Made by a program: the position numbers and the translations under genes | DNA from: Enterobacteriaceae bacterium RIT714 | GTDB lineage: Bacteria > Pseudomonadota > Gammaproteobacteria > Enterobacterales > Enterobacteriaceae | NCBI GenBank assembly: GCA_009668015.1 | Contig: WJYB01000006.1 | Coordinates: 186,001-250,000, forward strand | Direction of reading: 5' to 3' | DNA length: 64,000 nt | Notes under the pieces: model-generated | What the model saw: the letters and a program-made list of their open reading frames with translations, nothing else | Database searches by the model: none | What the model was told of the DNA's origin: nothing | Shown here: positions 21,628 to 32,795 of the stretch, piece after piece | Position numbering within the stretch: position 1 is the first letter of the stretch | Layout: every line of letters begins with the position of its first letter

Positions 21628-22965
21628 CTACCAGCGCGCTTTAAGCAGGTTCGGCTGAATACCATTAATCAAATGGGTATTGCTGAACTGCTGCTTGATG
21701 CCTGCTTCGAATTCTTCGCGGAAATATTTAATCGCGCTCTGCAATGGCTCAACAGCGCCTGGTGCGTGGGCACAGAAGGTCTTACCCGGACCGAGGAATC
21801 GACACAATTGCTCAAGTGTCTCGATATCACCCGGCTGGCCTTCGCCGCGCTCGATAGCGCGCAGAATCTTCACGCTCCACGGCAAACCGTCACGGCATGG
21901 TGTACACCAGCCGCAGGATTCACGCGCAAAGAACTCTTCCAGATTACGCACCAGCGAGACCATGCCAATTTCATGGTCCACGGCCATCGCCAGCGCCGTA
22001 CCCAGACGGCTGCCCGCTTTACCGATGCTTTCAAATTCCATCGGCAGATCGAGGTGAGCTTCGGTCAGGAAGTCGGTCCCTGCGCCGCCCGGCTGCCAGG
22101 CTTTAAACTTCAGCCCATCGCGCATACCGCCAGCGTAGTCTTCGAGAATTTCACGTGCCGTCGTGCCAAATGGCAGCTCCCAGAGACCGGGGTTCTTCAC
22201 GCGACCGGAGAAGCCCATCAGCTTGGTCCCCGCGTCTTTGCTGCTGGAGATGTTCTGATACCACTCCACGCCATTCGCAAGGATTGCCGGAACGTTGCAC
22301 AGGGTTTCGACGTTGTTAACACAGGTCGGTTTACCCCATACACCGGAACTGGCCGGGAATGGCGGCTTGGAGCGCGGATTCGCGCGGCGACCTTCGAGGG
22401 AGTTGATCAGTGCGGTTTCTTCACCGCAGATATAGCGCCCTGCACCGGTGTGCACAAACAGTTCAAAATCAAAACCGGTGCCGAGAATGTTTTTACCGAG
22501 CAGGCCCGCTTCGGTGGCTTCTGCAATCGCGCGACGCAGATTCTCTGCCGCTTCGATGTACTCACCGCGCAGGAAGATGTAACCCCGGTAGGCTTTCAGC
22601 GCAAACGCGGAGATCAGCATGCCTTCCACCAACAGGTGCGGCAGCTGCTCCATCAGCAGGCGGTCTTTATAAGTGCCTGGCTCCATTTCATCCGCGTTAC
22701 ACAGAAGGTAACGGATATTCATGGATTCGTCTTTCGGCATCAGGCTCCACTTCAGACCGGTGGAAAAGCCTGCGCCGCCACGGCCTTTCAGGCCAGCGTC
22801 TTTTACCGCATTGACGATTTCATCGGGCGCCATGCCGGAGAGGGCTTTGCGAGCCCCTTCGTAGCCGTTTTTGCTCTGATATTCTTCAAGCCATACCGGC
22901 TGTTTGTCATCGCGCAGACGCCAGGTCAGCGGATGAGTTTCAGCAGTGCGAATGACTGTTTTCAT
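21628..22965 (-). CDS. nuoF: NADH-quinone oxidoreductase subunit F (FMN, NADH site)
   Basis: A 445-residue flavoprotein subunit that oxidises NADH. The nucleotide-binding Gly-rich loop is [13 protein letters not shown] at residues 61-73, and the FMN-associated segment is [14 protein letters not shown]. The N3 [4Fe-4S] ligands lie in [12 protein letters not shown] near residue 350, with a fourth Cys in [11 protein letters not shown]. Its start overlaps the nuoE stop by 4 bp. Confidence 0.98.
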   Translation of the reverse strand: MKTVIRTAETHPLTWRLRDDKQPVWLEEYQSKNGYEGARKALSGMAPDEIVNAVKDAGLKGRGGAGFSTGLKWSLMPKDESMNIRYLLCNADEMEPGTYKDRLLMEQLPHLLVEGMLISAFALKAYRGYIFLRGEYIEAAENLRRAIAEATEAGLLGKNILGTGFDFELFVHTGAGRYICGEETALINSLEGRRANPRSKPPFPASSGVWGKPTCVNNVETLCNVPAILANGVEWYQNISSSKDAGTKLMGFSGRVKNPGLWELPFGTTAREILEDYAGGMRDGLKFKAWQPGGAGTDFLTEAHLDLPMEFESIGKAGSRLGTALAMAVDHEIGMVSLVRNLEEFFARESCGWCTPCRDGLPWSVKILRAIERGEGQPGDIETLEQLCRFLGPGKTFCAHAPGAVEPLQSAIKYFREEFEAGIKQQFSNTHLINGIQPNLLKARW

Positions 22966-23462
22966 TTGTACCGCTCCAGCAGATCAGGAATCGCTTCCGG
23001 CGTCAGATGGCTGTGAGTGTCCTCATCAATCATCATGCTCGGCCCCTTGTCGCAGTTGCCCAGGCAGCAGGTCGGCAGCAGGGTAAAACGACCATCAAAC
23101 GTCGTTTGACCTGGCTTAATGTCGAGTTTCTTCTCGAGTGCGGCCTGAATCCCCTGATAACCGGTGATATGGCAGACAACGCTGTCACAGTAACGGATGA
23201 CGTGACGGCCCACCGGCTGGCGGAAAATCTGGCTATAGAACGTTGCCACACCTTCCACGTCACTTGCCGGAATACCCAGCACATCCGCGATCGCATAAAT
23301 CGCGCCATCTGGCACCCAACCGCGCTGTTTCTGGACAATTTTCAGCGCTTCAATGGACGCCGCACGCGGGTCTTCGTAGTGGTGCATCTCGTGCTCAATC
23401 GCCGCACGTTCTGCCGCACTCAGCTCAAAAGCCTCGGTTTGTGGTTGTTGATTCTCGTGCAT
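22962..23462 (-). CDS. nuoE: NADH-quinone oxidoreductase subunit E ([2Fe-2S])
   Basis: A 166-residue thioredoxin-fold ferredoxin carrying cluster N1a. The four ligands are Cys92 and Cys97 ([11 protein letters not shown]) and Cys133 and Cys137 ([10 protein letters not shown]). It follows nuoCD by 2 nt and overlaps nuoF by 4 bp. Confidence 0.98.
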   Translation of the reverse strand: MHENQQPQTEAFELSAAERAAIEHEMHHYEDPRAASIEALKIVQKQRGWVPDGAIYAIADVLGIPASDVEGVATFYSQIFRQPVGRHVIRYCDSVVCHITGYQGIQAALEKKLDIKPGQTTFDGRFTLLPTCCLGNCDKGPSMMIDEDTHSHLTPEAIPDLLERYK

Positions 23463-23464
23463 AA

Positions 23465-25267
23465 TTAGCGGTCCACGTCTGACATAACAAAATCAATACT
23501 ACCCAGGTACACAATCAGGTCGGAAACCAGACTGCCGCGAATCGCGGACGGGATCTGCTGCAGGTGCGCATAGCTCGGTGTACGGATACGGGTGCGGTAG
23601 CTCATGGTGCTGCCGTCGCTGGTCAGGTAGTAACTGTTAATACCCTTGGTCGCTTCAATCATCTGGAAGGATTCGTTGGCCGGCATGACCGGGCCCCAGG
23701 AAACCTGCAGGAAGTGAGTGATCAGGGTTTCGATATGTTGCAACGTGCGCTCTTTCGGTGGCGGCGTCGTCAGCGGATGATCGGCTTTGAACGGGCCTTC
23801 CGGCATGTTGTTGAGGCACTGCTCAAGGATGCGCAGACTCTGGCGCAGCTCTTCTACTTTCAGCATCACGCGGGTGTAGCAGTCGGAGACACCGCCGCCA
23901 ACCGGCACTTCAAAGTCGAAGTTTTCGTAGCCAGAATATGGACGGGCTTTACGCACGTCGAAATCAATACCGGTTGCACGCAGACCAGCACCCGTAGTGC
24001 CCCACTCCAGCGCCTCTTTTGCACCGTAAGCGGCAACGCCCTTAGAGCGGCCAATCAGAATGGTGTTACGCAGCGCGGCTTTCTCGTAAGAGGCCAGACG
24101 CTTCGGCATCCAGTCGAGGAATTCACGCAGCAGACGATCCCATCCGCGCGGCAGGTCGTGTGCGACACCGCCGATACGGAACCAGGCCGGGTGCATACGG
24201 AAGCCGGTAATCGCTTCAACCAGATCGTAGATTTTCTGACGGTCGGTAAACGCAAAGAACACCGGCGTCATCGCACCAACATCCTGAATGAACGTGGAGA
24301 TGTACAGCAGGTGACTGTTAATGCGGAACAGCTCAGAGAGCATGACACGAATCACGTCAACGCGTTCAGGCACTTTGATACCGGCCAGTTTCTCAACGGC
24401 CAGCACATACGGCATTTCGTTCACGCAACCACCGAGATACTCGATACGGTCAGTGTACGGAATGTAGCTGTGCCAGGACTGGCGTTCGCCCATTTTCTCA
24501 GCACCACGGTGGTGGTAGCCGATATCGGGAACGCAATCGACAATTTCTTCGCCATCAAGCTGCAGGATAATACGGAAAGCACCGTGCGCAGATGGGTGGT
24601 TAGGACCGAGGTTGAGGAACATGAAGTCCTCGTTTTCGGTGCTGCGCTTCATGCCCCAGTCTTCCGGTTTGAAGGTCAGCGCTTCCATCTCCAGATCCTG
24701 CTTGGCTTTGGTCAGCTCAAACGGGTCGAATTCGGTGGCGCGTGCCGGATAGTCTTTACGCAGCGGGTGGCCGGTCCAGGTCTGCGGCATCATGATGCGC
24801 GTCAGATGAGGGTGGCCATCGAAGGTCATACCGAACATTTCCCAGGTTTCACGCTCATACCAGTTGGCGTTCGGGAAAAGTTTGGTGATCGTCGGCAGAT
24901 GCATGTCGTTTTCAGACAATGCCACCTTGAGCATGATATCCCGATTGCGGTCTATTGAGATCAGGTGGTAGAAAACGGAAAAATCCGCCGCGGGTAAACC
25001 GTGACGGTGGGTGCGCAGACGCTCATCCATGCCGTGTAAGTCAAACAGCATGACGTAAGGTTTAGGCAGTTTCTTTAAGAACTCTACCGCTTCCAGCAAT
25101 TGCTCACGCTTCACCCAAACAACGGGTACCCCGGTGCGGGTGGCCTGAACAGTAAAGGCATCCGGCCCAAAACGGTTGCGCAGTTCGCCAATGACCGGGT
25201 CATCCAGATGATCCCGGGTTTGCCATGCGGCGTCTTGCGCGGTTAAGTCGGTCATATTGTTCACCAT
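23465..25267 (-). CDS. nuoC: NADH-quinone oxidoreductase fused subunit C/D
   Basis: A 600-residue fusion: the NuoC (30-kDa) domain at residues about 1-190 and the NuoD (49-kDa) domain at about 205-600, the fused form typical of Enterobacteriaceae. The NuoD part shows [14 protein letters not shown], including the quinone-site His, followed by [14 protein letters not shown]. The C-terminus is [15 protein letters not shown] keep the first ATG ([11 protein letters not shown]), as in K-12; an internal ATG five codons later is an alternative. An 89-nt gap separates it from nuoB. Confidence 0.98.
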   Translation of the reverse strand: MVNNMTDLTAQDAAWQTRDHLDDPVIGELRNRFGPDAFTVQATRTGVPVVWVKREQLLEAVEFLKKLPKPYVMLFDLHGMDERLRTHRHGLPAADFSVFYHLISIDRNRDIMLKVALSENDMHLPTITKLFPNANWYERETWEMFGMTFDGHPHLTRIMMPQTWTGHPLRKDYPARATEFDPFELTKAKQDLEMEALTFKPEDWGMKRSTENEDFMFLNLGPNHPSAHGAFRIILQLDGEEIVDCVPDIGYHHRGAEKMGERQSWHSYIPYTDRIEYLGGCVNEMPYVLAVEKLAGIKVPERVDVIRVMLSELFRINSHLLYISTFIQDVGAMTPVFFAFTDRQKIYDLVEAITGFRMHPAWFRIGGVAHDLPRGWDRLLREFLDWMPKRLASYEKAALRNTILIGRSKGVAAYGAKEALEWGTTGAGLRATGIDFDVRKARPYSGYENFDFEVPVGGGVSDCYTRVMLKVEELRQSLRILEQCLNNMPEGPFKADHPLTTPPPKERTLQHIETLITHFLQVSWGPVMPANESFQMIEATKGINSYYLTSDGSTMSYRTRIRTPSYAHLQQIPSAIRGSLVSDLIVYLGSIDFVMSDVDR

Positions 25268-25356
25268 TGCAAATGGTCCGTGGTGACTGTCGGGCGTGGC
25301 TTCGCGCTATTTGTATAGTGATATGCGAAGGTTTACTCCATGCCCACAGGCGCAAA

Positions 25357-26031
25357 TTAAATTTCGTCAGGCGTACGCAGATTAGTGACTGCGATACGTT
25401 CGCCGCGTTTACGCTCGCGCTCAGACTGCATATTGGCGCGATACACACCCTGGTCACCTACAACCCAGGAGAGCGGACGGCGTTCTTTCCCGATCGACTC
25501 CTGCAGCAGCATCAACGCCTGCATGTAAGCTTCCGGACGCGGCGGACAGCCAGGGATGTACACATCCACCGGGATAAACTTATCCACGCCTTGCACTACG
25601 GAATAAATGTCGTACATACCACCGGAGTTTGCACAGGCGCCCATGGAGATAACCCACTTCGGCTCGAGCATCTGGTCGTAGAGACGCTGAATGACGGGTG
25701 CCATTTTGGTGAAGCAGGTTCCTGCCACAACCATCAGGTCAGCCTGACGCGGTGAAGCACGCAGTACCTCAGCACCAAAACGCGCAACGTCATGCACCGC
25801 AGTGAATGACGTCACCATTTCAACGTAGCAGCAAGAAAGACCAAAGTTGTATGGCCAGATGGAGTTTTTACGCCCCCAGTTGACCATATCGTGCATGGCA
25901 TGTTCGAGCTTGCCCATATACACGCTTTTGTTGACTTCTTGCTCCAGGGGGTCGGTTACGATCTCCTGTTTTTGCAGGGGGTAACGGTCATTCTCACCGT
26001 TAGGATCTATGCGGGTGAGCGTATAATCCAT
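25357..26031 (-). CDS. nuoB: NADH-quinone oxidoreductase subunit B (cluster N2)
   Basis: A 224-residue PSST-type subunit holding the terminal [4Fe-4S] cluster N2, next to the quinone site. The ligands are the adjacent Cys67-Cys68 (GLSCCYVEM), Cys133 (GACANSGG) and Cys162 ([11 protein letters not shown]). It is four residues longer than K-12 NuoB because of extra residues around 43-46 ([13 protein letters not shown]), just before the conserved NWGRKNS. It is 15 nt after nuoA. Confidence 0.98.
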   Translation of the reverse strand: MDYTLTRIDPNGENDRYPLQKQEIVTDPLEQEVNKSVYMGKLEHAMHDMVNWGRKNSIWPYNFGLSCCYVEMVTSFTAVHDVARFGAEVLRASPRQADLMVVAGTCFTKMAPVIQRLYDQMLEPKWVISMGACANSGGMYDIYSVVQGVDKFIPVDVYIPGCPPRPEAYMQALMLLQESIGKERRPLSWVVGDQGVYRANMQSERERKRGERIAVTNLRTPDEI

Positions 26032-26046
26032 CTTATTGCCTCGCTG

Positions 26047-26487
26047 TTACTGCTGACGATTAGAGTTACTGTTTTCCGGGTTAACCAGTTCACGGCGTGA
26101 ACGCACAGGTGTCCAGTCCAGCGCGCCGATGCGCACCAGATAAACCAGACCGGCCAGTAGCACTAAAATGAAAATTGCGGCCTCGACAAAGCCTACCCAA
26201 CCACTTTCGCGGATTGACGTTGACCATGCGAACAGGTACAGCGCTTCCACGTCAAAGATGACGAAGAACATGGCCACCAGATAGAACTTGGCGGACAAGC
26301 GTAAGCGAGCAGTACCTACCGAATCGATACCCGATTCAAATGGGGTGTTTTTGTGCCTTGCGCGGGCGCGACCGCCCAGGAACCAGCCGCCGATTAACAT
26401 CAGGCAGCACAGGCCAATGGCAACAATAAGAAAGATTGCGAATGCCCAGTGATGAGCGACGACTTCTGTGGATGTTGACATACTCAT
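26047..26487 (-). CDS. nuoA: NADH-quinone oxidoreductase subunit A
   Basis: A 146-residue three-helix subunit (ND3 homologue), the first gene of the operon. The conserved loop [10 protein letters not shown] and the helix [14 protein letters not shown], with its buried acidic pair, are present. The C-terminus is a charged, Asn-rich tail ending NSNRQQ. The 634-bp gap upstream, shared with the end of lrhA, must hold the operon promoters. Confidence 0.98.
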   Translation of the reverse strand: MSMSTSTEVVAHHWAFAIFLIVAIGLCCLMLIGGWFLGGRARARHKNTPFESGIDSVGTARLRLSAKFYLVAMFFVIFDVEALYLFAWSTSIRESGWVGFVEAAIFILVLLAGLVYLVRIGALDWTPVRSRRELVNPENSNSNRQQ

Positions 26488-27035
26488 TGCTTACTCATCA
26501 AAAGTGATATCTACAGCTCTGCTCTTGCTGGCAGATGGACATCACATCGATTCATGGGGAGGAATAAATAACCTTACACCGACTGTCAGAAATGAGACAT
26601 AGACAGCAAAATGATGTGGTTTTTTACTCCTTTCTATAACCTTTTGTCAACTTTAACAAAGGTTTCTTCACATTAAATCACATAGATCGATTCTCATTAA
26701 CATTTCATGCCCTTTAACCCTGGTGGGTACATGACTTAACGTCAACCGCATGCTGTTGAATCGTGTCCGTTTTGCAGTAAAAGAAATATTACCCTCCTAT
26801 TTTGACAGGATTTGCTGCTGATTCCTCCCCCTAAATGGGAGTATTTTCTTGATCTGAGACACGCTTTTGTTAATTCAATCTAAAAAACGGCAACATTTTT
26901 GCTGGTTTTTTAACATCAACCTGCATTTATGGAAGACAAAACGTGATAAGAGCATAATTTCAGCGATTACATTCAGGATTATGATAATTAAAGATTATTT
27001 ATAATATCCATAGATTTCATGGCGATATTTGTGGC
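26488..27035 (-). promoter_or_regulatory. Upstream regulatory region of the nuo operon
   Basis: About 550 bp of AT-rich non-coding DNA before nuoA, with no credible ORF. In E. coli the corresponding region has promoters controlled by NarL, ArcA, IHF and Fis, with a transcription start far upstream of nuoA. I can see several ATTAACAT and TTAACATCAA tracts that could be ArcA-type sites. I cannot assign individual sites or a -35/-10 pair with confidence. Confidence 0.6.
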
Positions 27036-27074
27036 AAAAAAAAACCACTCCGCGATAAATTCGCTCGAGTGGTT
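27036..27074 (-). terminator. Rho-independent terminator of lrhA
   Basis: Read on the minus strand, AACCACTC pairs with GAGTGGTT (27067-27074 with 27043-27050), and the hairpin is followed by a run of about nine T. It lies about 50 nt after the lrhA stop and separates lrhA from the nuo promoter region. Confidence 0.85.
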
Positions 27075-27121
27075 CATTTTTACATTTACAAATTGTTACG
27101 AGAATTTTAAGACCTGGATCA

Positions 27122-28057
27122 CTAAAAATCCCCTTCAACCACCAGGGAGTCGCCCCCCCCTTCTGGAGTAACATGTTCGTATTGCCACGGATTGTGGTAG
27201 TTAACCATCGCTTCGAAGACAATCTTCGCCAGCTCGTTATTGCTGGCAGAATTGTGGCAAAGCAAATATTCCGTGTCCGGCAACGATGGCAGACCGTCAG
27301 TGTGACCCAGAACGCGGAGATCAGGGCTCATCATCTCAACCGGACGAGCCGTCACGCCAATGCCAGCTTTAACAGCAGCGCGCACCGCTGGCAGCGTGGA
27401 GGCCACATAGGCCAGGCGCCACGGAATATTAGCTTCATTCAGCGCAGTCAATACCATATCGCGGAATGGGCTTGGATCGTCAAGCAGCACCAGCGGGATG
27501 GGCTCGCCTTTTTGCAGCACATATTCTGCTGCGCAGTACCAATGCGTCGGTGACGTGCGCAGCGTCAGACAATCGAACTGTCCTGGACGATGCGTGGTCA
27601 CCACTAGATCAACTTCCAGGTCCTTTAGCATTTCGACCATGAAAGCATTTCGTTTTACTCTGACATCCAACGCAAGCTTCGGATATACCGAACTGATTCG
27701 GTTGAGCAAGAACGGCAAAATTGTATCGGCAGATTCATCAGATGCCCCCAAAGTTAAAACACCCTGAAGGTTGCTAAACATGAGTGACATACATGCTTCA
27801 TCATTGAAGCGAAGTATCTTTCTGGCGTAACCCAGTAACTGAATCCCATGCTCGGTTAAGAGTTTATTACGACCATGACGTACAAAAAGTTCTTTGCCGA
27901 CCAGTTGCTCAAGCCGCTGCATCTGCTGGCTAACAGCCGACTGAGTACGACAGACGGCGGCAGCAGCGGCTGCAAATGTATTGAGATCAGCGACCGCAAC
28001 AAAGGTTCTCAGCAGATCGAGGTCGAGATTCATTATCGGACGATTTGCATTTATCAT
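27122..28057 (-). CDS. lrhA: LysR-type regulator LrhA
   Basis: A 311-residue LysR-family regulator. The winged helix-turn-helix covers residues about 13-70 ([35 protein letters not shown]), and a substrate-binding-like effector domain follows. The N-terminus [19 protein letters not shown] matches K-12 LrhA, which represses flhDC (motility, chemotaxis) and fimbriae and affects RpoS. The last ~25 residues diverge from K-12 ([14 protein letters not shown]). It sits just upstream of nuo in the same orientation, with its own terminator. Confidence 0.96.
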   Translation of the reverse strand: MINANRPIMNLDLDLLRTFVAVADLNTFAAAAAAVCRTQSAVSQQMQRLEQLVGKELFVRHGRNKLLTEHGIQLLGYARKILRFNDEACMSLMFSNLQGVLTLGASDESADTILPFLLNRISSVYPKLALDVRVKRNAFMVEMLKDLEVDLVVTTHRPGQFDCLTLRTSPTHWYCAAEYVLQKGEPIPLVLLDDPSPFRDMVLTALNEANIPWRLAYVASTLPAVRAAVKAGIGVTARPVEMMSPDLRVLGHTDGLPSLPDTEYLLCHNSASNNELAKIVFEAMVNYHNPWQYEHVTPEGGGDSLVVEGDF

Positions 28058-28939
28058 ATCTATTCACTTACAAGTTGCTCGTGCGGAGCTGCCCGACCGG
28101 CAGACTACCTGACAGATAGTTATTGGCTGGTGTATAGCAGAAGTCAGAAACAACGTTCCATGACGATATTTTTATTCTCTTAACGTTCAGGATATTTAGA
28201 TGTTTTACCGATTTAGGTAAATTCCATTAAAGAAATCCCAAAGCAGCAGCATCTTTTCCACAACACGGGTACATCAGCAGGGTGTTGCATATCCAGTATA
28301 ATAGAGATAATTCTAACAATAACAATCAACTAATTCAGGAAAAACTGAAAAAAATAGACAAACATGTCTACATTCAACTGTTTCCCTGAGGCGACATCTT
28401 AACCCAAATCCACTTTATTTATAAGTATTATTCCATTAACTCTGATTAATCAATGTTGATTAGCGGCTAAACTAATTTTATTAAAATTAACGAAAGTTAA
28501 GATTTTGGCCTCATTAATATATAAACATTAATTTAGATTAGGTTTATTCATTAATAATGCTTAACATTATTTTCACATGCTTAACGTTCGTCAGAAGCGC
28601 CCGAACGCCAGAGATATTAAGCAGCATTCTGCTTTTACGAAAGGTTACTGAGGTAACAATCCCGGTATGTTCCTGTACACGACGATCCCTGAGTTTCAGA
28701 CAGGATAAAATACAATAAAGGAATAAATAAGCAAGACAATACGCTGCGCTATCATCATTAGGCGATGCATCAGCCGTCGAATCACTCCGCTCACCAGAGA
28801 AATACATTTCATGTGATTTATCCATCTCGGCAAAATCTTCTTCTGTGCACCCTTCAAAACGCAGCGCGGTGGGAGTACATTGTTCCGTGCTGACTTCCAC
28901 GGCAGGAAGTGGCAACAACAGCTAAAAGGTCAAAGATTC
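28058..28939. promoter_or_regulatory. Long divergent intergenic region lrhA/alaA
   Basis: An 882-bp gap between the divergent lrhA and alaA genes. Positions about 28190-28560 are strongly AT-rich, with many TTAAT/ATTAA tracts suited to H-NS or LRP-type binding. A plus-strand TATAAT occurs near 28298. The only sizeable ORF (28544-28918, minus) has no family resemblance I recognise and overlaps the alaA leader. The region presumably holds both promoters and a long lrhA leader, but I cannot place them. Confidence 0.55.
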
Positions 28940-30154
28940 ATGTCCCCTATCGAAAAATCCAGCAAATTAGATAACGTCTGTTACGACATCCGTGGCCCGG
29001 TTCTCAAAGAGGCAAAACGCCTGGAAGAGGAAGGCAATAAAGTCCTGAAACTCAACATCGGTAACCCTGCGCCATTTGGTTTTGACGCGCCGGACGAAAT
29101 CCTGGTTGATGTGATCCGCAACCTGCCCACTGCGCAAGGTTACTGTGATTCAAAAGGTCTCTATTCGGCCCGTAAAGCGATTATGCAGCACTACCAGGCC
29201 CGTGGAATGAGGGACGTGACCGTTGAGGATATCTATATCGGCAACGGCGTTTCAGAGCTGATCGTGCAGGCAATGCAGGCGCTGCTGAACAGTGGCGACG
29301 AAATGCTGGTTCCGGCGCCCGATTATCCGCTATGGACGGCTGCCGTATCGCTTTCCAGTGGTAAAGCGGTGCATTATCTGTGTGACGAATCTTCTGACTG
29401 GTTCCCGGACCTGGATGATATCCGCGCCAAAATTACGCCACGAACCCGCGGTATCGTCATCATAAACCCCAACAACCCAACGGGTGCAGTCTATTCTAAA
29501 GAGCTGTTGATGGAGATCGTCGAGATTGCCCGTCAGCACAACCTGATCATTTTTGCCGATGAGATTTACGACAAGATCCTTTATGACGCCGCACAGCATC
29601 ACTCTATCGCCACACTGGCACCAGACCTGCTGACCGTCACCTTTAACGGGCTGTCTAAAACCTATCGCGTTGCGGGTTTCCGTCAGGGCTGGATGGTACT
29701 GAACGGGCCGAAAAAGCACGCCAAAGGCTATATCGAAGGTCTTGAAATGCTGGCCTCAATGCGTTTGTGTGCCAACGTTCCCGCACAGCATGCCATTCAG
29801 ACAGCGCTTGGGGGCTATCAGAGCATCAGCGAGTTTATCGTGCCTGGCGGTCGTTTGTACGAACAGCGTAACCGCGCGTGGGAATTGATCAACGATATCC
29901 CTGGCGTATCCTGTGTGAAGCCAAACGGCGCGCTCTATATGTTCCCGAAAATTGACGCAAAGCGCTTCAATATTCATGATGACCAAAAAATGGTGCTCGA
30001 CTTCCTGTTACAGGAAAAAGTGCTGCTGGTACAGGGAACCGCCTTTAACTGGCCATGGCCGGATCATGTTCGTATCGTGACCTTGCCGCGCGAGGATGAC
30101 CTGGAAATGGCCATTACCCGATTTGGACGCTTCCTCTCCGGTTATCATCAGTAA
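28940..30154 (+). CDS. alaA: Glutamate-pyruvate aminotransferase AlaA
   Basis: A 404-residue class I/II PLP aminotransferase that makes alanine from pyruvate and glutamate. The PLP Lys is Lys240 in [16 protein letters not shown], the cofactor Asn/Pro is in [11 protein letters not shown] (177-187), and the pyridine-binding Asp is in [13 protein letters not shown] start at ATG 28940 ([12 protein letters not shown]), which gives the family length; the frame continues 20 codons upstream without homology. Confidence 0.96.
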   Translation: MSPIEKSSKLDNVCYDIRGPVLKEAKRLEEEGNKVLKLNIGNPAPFGFDAPDEILVDVIRNLPTAQGYCDSKGLYSARKAIMQHYQARGMRDVTVEDIYIGNGVSELIVQAMQALLNSGDEMLVPAPDYPLWTAAVSLSSGKAVHYLCDESSDWFPDLDDIRAKITPRTRGIVIINPNNPTGAVYSKELLMEIVEIARQHNLIIFADEIYDKILYDAAQHHSIATLAPDLLTVTFNGLSKTYRVAGFRQGWMVLNGPKKHAKGYIEGLEMLASMRLCANVPAQHAIQTALGGYQSISEFIVPGGRLYEQRNRAWELINDIPGVSCVKPNGALYMFPKIDAKRFNIHDDQKMVLDFLLQEKVLLVQGTAFNWPWPDHVRIVTLPREDDLEMAITRFGRFLSGYHQ

Positions 30155-30248
30155 CCTTCCTTCAGGCTGCCACTGGCAGCCTGATTTGCATCTTGCCGCC
30201 CCTCCCCTCACAATGAAATCTGTCGCAGTGCAAGACAAAAGGTATCTT

Positions 30249-30848
30249 ATGAGTCAGAGTCATTTCTTCGCCCACTTATCCCGCCTTAAGCTCATCAACC
30301 GCTGGCCGTTAATGCGCAATGTGCGCACCGAAAACGTCTCTGAGCATAGTTTGCAGGTGGCGATGGTCGCCCACGCGCTGGCCGCTATCAAAAACCGTAA
30401 ATTCAACGGCAACGTCAATGCCGAGCGTATTGCTCTGCTGGCGATGTACCATGATGCATCAGAAGTGCTGACCGGAGATTTACCCACGCCGGTAAAATAT
30501 TTCAACACCCAGATTGCGCAGGAATATAAGGCCATCGAGAAAATCGCCCAGCAGAAACTGGTGGATATGGTGCCTGAAGAGCTACGCGATATTTTTGCCC
30601 CGCTGATCGATGAACATCAGTGCAGCGAAGAAGAAAGGTTGCTGGTGAAGCAGGCGGATGCGCTGTGCGCTTATCTCAAGTGTCTGGAAGAACTGTCCGC
30701 CGGAAATAACGAATTTTTGCTGGCGAAGACGCGTCTGGAAAAAACGCTCGAATCACGCCGCAGTGAAGAGATGGATTACTTTATGCAGGTGTTTGTGCCG
30801 AGTTTCCATTTATCACTGGATGAGATAAGTCAGGATTCACCGCTGTAA
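30249..30848 (+). CDS. yfbR: 5'-Deoxynucleotidase YfbR
   Basis: A 199-residue HD-domain metal-dependent phosphohydrolase that dephosphorylates deoxyribonucleoside 5'-monophosphates, part of dCTP-to-dUMP salvage in thymidylate supply. The metal ligands are at the K-12 positions: His33 ([12 protein letters not shown]), His68-Asp69 ([12 protein letters not shown]) and Asp137 (KQADALCAY). The start at 30249 is chosen by family length. The gene lies 94 nt after alaA. Confidence 0.96.
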   Translation: MSQSHFFAHLSRLKLINRWPLMRNVRTENVSEHSLQVAMVAHALAAIKNRKFNGNVNAERIALLAMYHDASEVLTGDLPTPVKYFNTQIAQEYKAIEKIAQQKLVDMVPEELRDIFAPLIDEHQCSEEERLLVKQADALCAYLKCLEELSAGNNEFLLAKTRLEKTLESRRSEEMDYFMQVFVPSFHLSLDEISQDSPL

Positions 30849-30853
30849 GCACG

Positions 30854-30882
30854 CGGCCCGACAGCACAACACTGCCGGGCCG
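30854..30882. terminator. Hairpin between convergent yfbR and yfbS
   Basis: An 11-bp stem (CGGCCCGACAG against CTGCCGGGCCG, one A/C mismatch) with a 7-nt loop lies between the two stop codons. There is no T run on either strand. It is probably a transcript-end or stabilising structure for both genes. Confidence 0.55.
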
Positions 30883-30886
30883 AAAG

Positions 30887-32719
30887 TTAAAACGGGAACA
30901 GCACCGGGATCAGGACGACGCAAACCAGCATCACCAAAAGGGTGAAAGGTACGCCGAGCTTCACAAAATCACTGAACCGGTAATTTCCCGGCCCCAGCAC
31001 CAGCGTATTCACCGGTGACGAAACGGGCGTCATAAACGCCGCGGAAGCCGCCATCGCCACCATCATGGCAAACGGATAGGGCGACACCCCCATTGATTTC
31101 GCCATGGCCAGCGCAATAGGCGCCATCAACACCGCCGTCGCGGTATTGGAAATAAATAGCCCAATAGTGGCGCACATCACGAACAGACAAACCAGCATCA
31201 TGTACGGGCCATAGCCGCCACCCACGTCCATGAGTCCCTTCACGACCAGATCCACCCCGCCTGTTTTTTGCAACGCCAGCGCGAACGGCATCATCCCAAC
31301 AATCAGGATAATGCTTGGCCAGTGAATGGCTTTATAGGCGCTTTCGGCATCAATGCAGCGGAATTTCCCCATCAGCAAACAGGCGATTATCGCCGCAATG
31401 GGGTTAGGAATTTCATCCGTCAGCATTAATGCGACCATCAAGACCAGACAGAAAATCGCGTGAGGTGCCTGGCTGTGCGCTGGCGAAGCGTCACTCTCTT
31501 CGACGGGCATGTTGAGCACCACAAAATCGCGCCCTTTCTGTCCAAGCTGACCGATCAACTTCCAGTTGCCGACCACCAGGAAGATATCCCCCAGTTGCAG
31601 AGGTTCATCAACCACCGCCCCCTCGATGGCGACACCATCGCGCTTCAGGCCCACAACATTCAGCCCATACCGGGTACGAAACCCCATTTCACGGACCGTT
31701 TTACCCAGCAGCTCAGATTCAGGTATCAAAGACACTTCCGCCATCCCCACGTCCAGCGCCTGATCGGAGAAGTATTCACCGCGTAAAACCATCGGTTCCA
31801 GCAGTTGCTCGGTGCAAAACTCACGAAGATCGACATCCGCCGTCGACATATCAATCAGCAATACGTCGCGGGCGCGGAATTCAGACACGCCATTCACATT
31901 GACGATCACGCGACGGAATCGCCGCCAGCGTTCAACACCGATAATATTCGCGCCATAGCGCTCGCGTAATTTGAGATCATCAAGACGCTGGCCAATGAGC
32001 GGAGAACCCGGGCGGATAGCCAGACGACGCGCGCGTCCTGTCAGTCGATACTCTTTGATCAGATCGCGAAAAGTTCGCCGACGCCAGCCATCCCGGCTTT
32101 TGTGCTGAGTATCACCTTTAAGCGCGAAGCGGGTCAGAAGCATATAAAGCACGCCCAGCACCAGCACAACCAGCCCAATCGGCGTCACGCTGAAGAAGCT
32201 AAATCCGGCATACCCTTCACGCAACAGCTCGCTGTTCACCACCAGATTGGGCGGCGTCGCCACCAGCGTCATCATGCCGCTGATGAGCCCGGCGAAGCTC
32301 AGTGGCATCATCAGCCGCGAGGGGGATGTTTGCATACGCATAGACACGCTGAGAACAACCGGGATAAAGATAGCCACCACGCCTGTCGAGCTCATAAACG
32401 CGCCCAGACCGGCCACCGTCAGCATCAGGTAGACGAGCATTTTGGTTTCGCTGCTGCCTGCAACCTTAATAAGCCACGCGCCCATCACCGTCGCGACTCC
32501 CGTTCTCACCAGACCATCGCCAATGATAAACAGCGCAGCGATCAGAATAACGTTGGGATCGCTAAACCCTGAAAATGCTTCTGAGAGCGTTAACGTCCCG
32601 CTCAGAACAAACGCGACAATAACCAGCAAAGCAACGGCGTCCATGCGCACTTTGCCGGTTGCAAAGAGAATAATGGCGATAGCAAGCAGGCTGAGCACCC
32701 AAATCAATTCACCGTTCAC
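30887..32719 (-). CDS. yfbS: Putative SLC13/DASS-type membrane transporter YfbS
   Basis: A 610-residue inner-membrane transporter with about 10-12 helices. Two soluble RCK-C (TrkA-C) domains are inserted at residues about 210-380, the arrangement typical of the YfbS/SLC13-like anion symporters. Membrane signatures include the repeat-like [12 protein letters not shown] and [18 protein letters not shown], the paired SNT-type motifs of DASS carriers. K-12 YfbS has the same length and its substrate is not established. It is convergent with yfbR. Confidence 0.93.
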   Translation of the reverse strand: MNGELIWVLSLLAIAIILFATGKVRMDAVALLVIVAFVLSGTLTLSEAFSGFSDPNVILIAALFIIGDGLVRTGVATVMGAWLIKVAGSSETKMLVYLMLTVAGLGAFMSSTGVVAIFIPVVLSVSMRMQTSPSRLMMPLSFAGLISGMMTLVATPPNLVVNSELLREGYAGFSFFSVTPIGLVVLVLGVLYMLLTRFALKGDTQHKSRDGWRRRTFRDLIKEYRLTGRARRLAIRPGSPLIGQRLDDLKLRERYGANIIGVERWRRFRRVIVNVNGVSEFRARDVLLIDMSTADVDLREFCTEQLLEPMVLRGEYFSDQALDVGMAEVSLIPESELLGKTVREMGFRTRYGLNVVGLKRDGVAIEGAVVDEPLQLGDIFLVVGNWKLIGQLGQKGRDFVVLNMPVEESDASPAHSQAPHAIFCLVLMVALMLTDEIPNPIAAIIACLLMGKFRCIDAESAYKAIHWPSIILIVGMMPFALALQKTGGVDLVVKGLMDVGGGYGPYMMLVCLFVMCATIGLFISNTATAVLMAPIALAMAKSMGVSPYPFAMMVAMAASAAFMTPVSSPVNTLVLGPGNYRFSDFVKLGVPFTLLVMLVCVVLIPVLFPF

Positions 32720-32758
32720 AACTGGTCCTTGTCAGGAAAAGAGAGTGGAATTTTGCCA

Positions 32759-32784
32759 TAAAAAAGCCCCAGCAATGTGGGGCT
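32759..32784 (-). terminator. Terminator after hxpA
   Basis: On the minus strand, AGCCCCA pairs with TGGGGCT (7 bp, 6-nt loop CATTGC), followed by six T. It lies 12 nt after the hxpA stop and upstream of yfbS. Confidence 0.85.
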
Positions 32785-32795
32785 AAATCATGAGA

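Noticed and set aside
27498-27767. Small plus-strand ORFs inside lrhA
   Set aside because: They are antisense to an intact LysR gene, with no ribosome site or family match.
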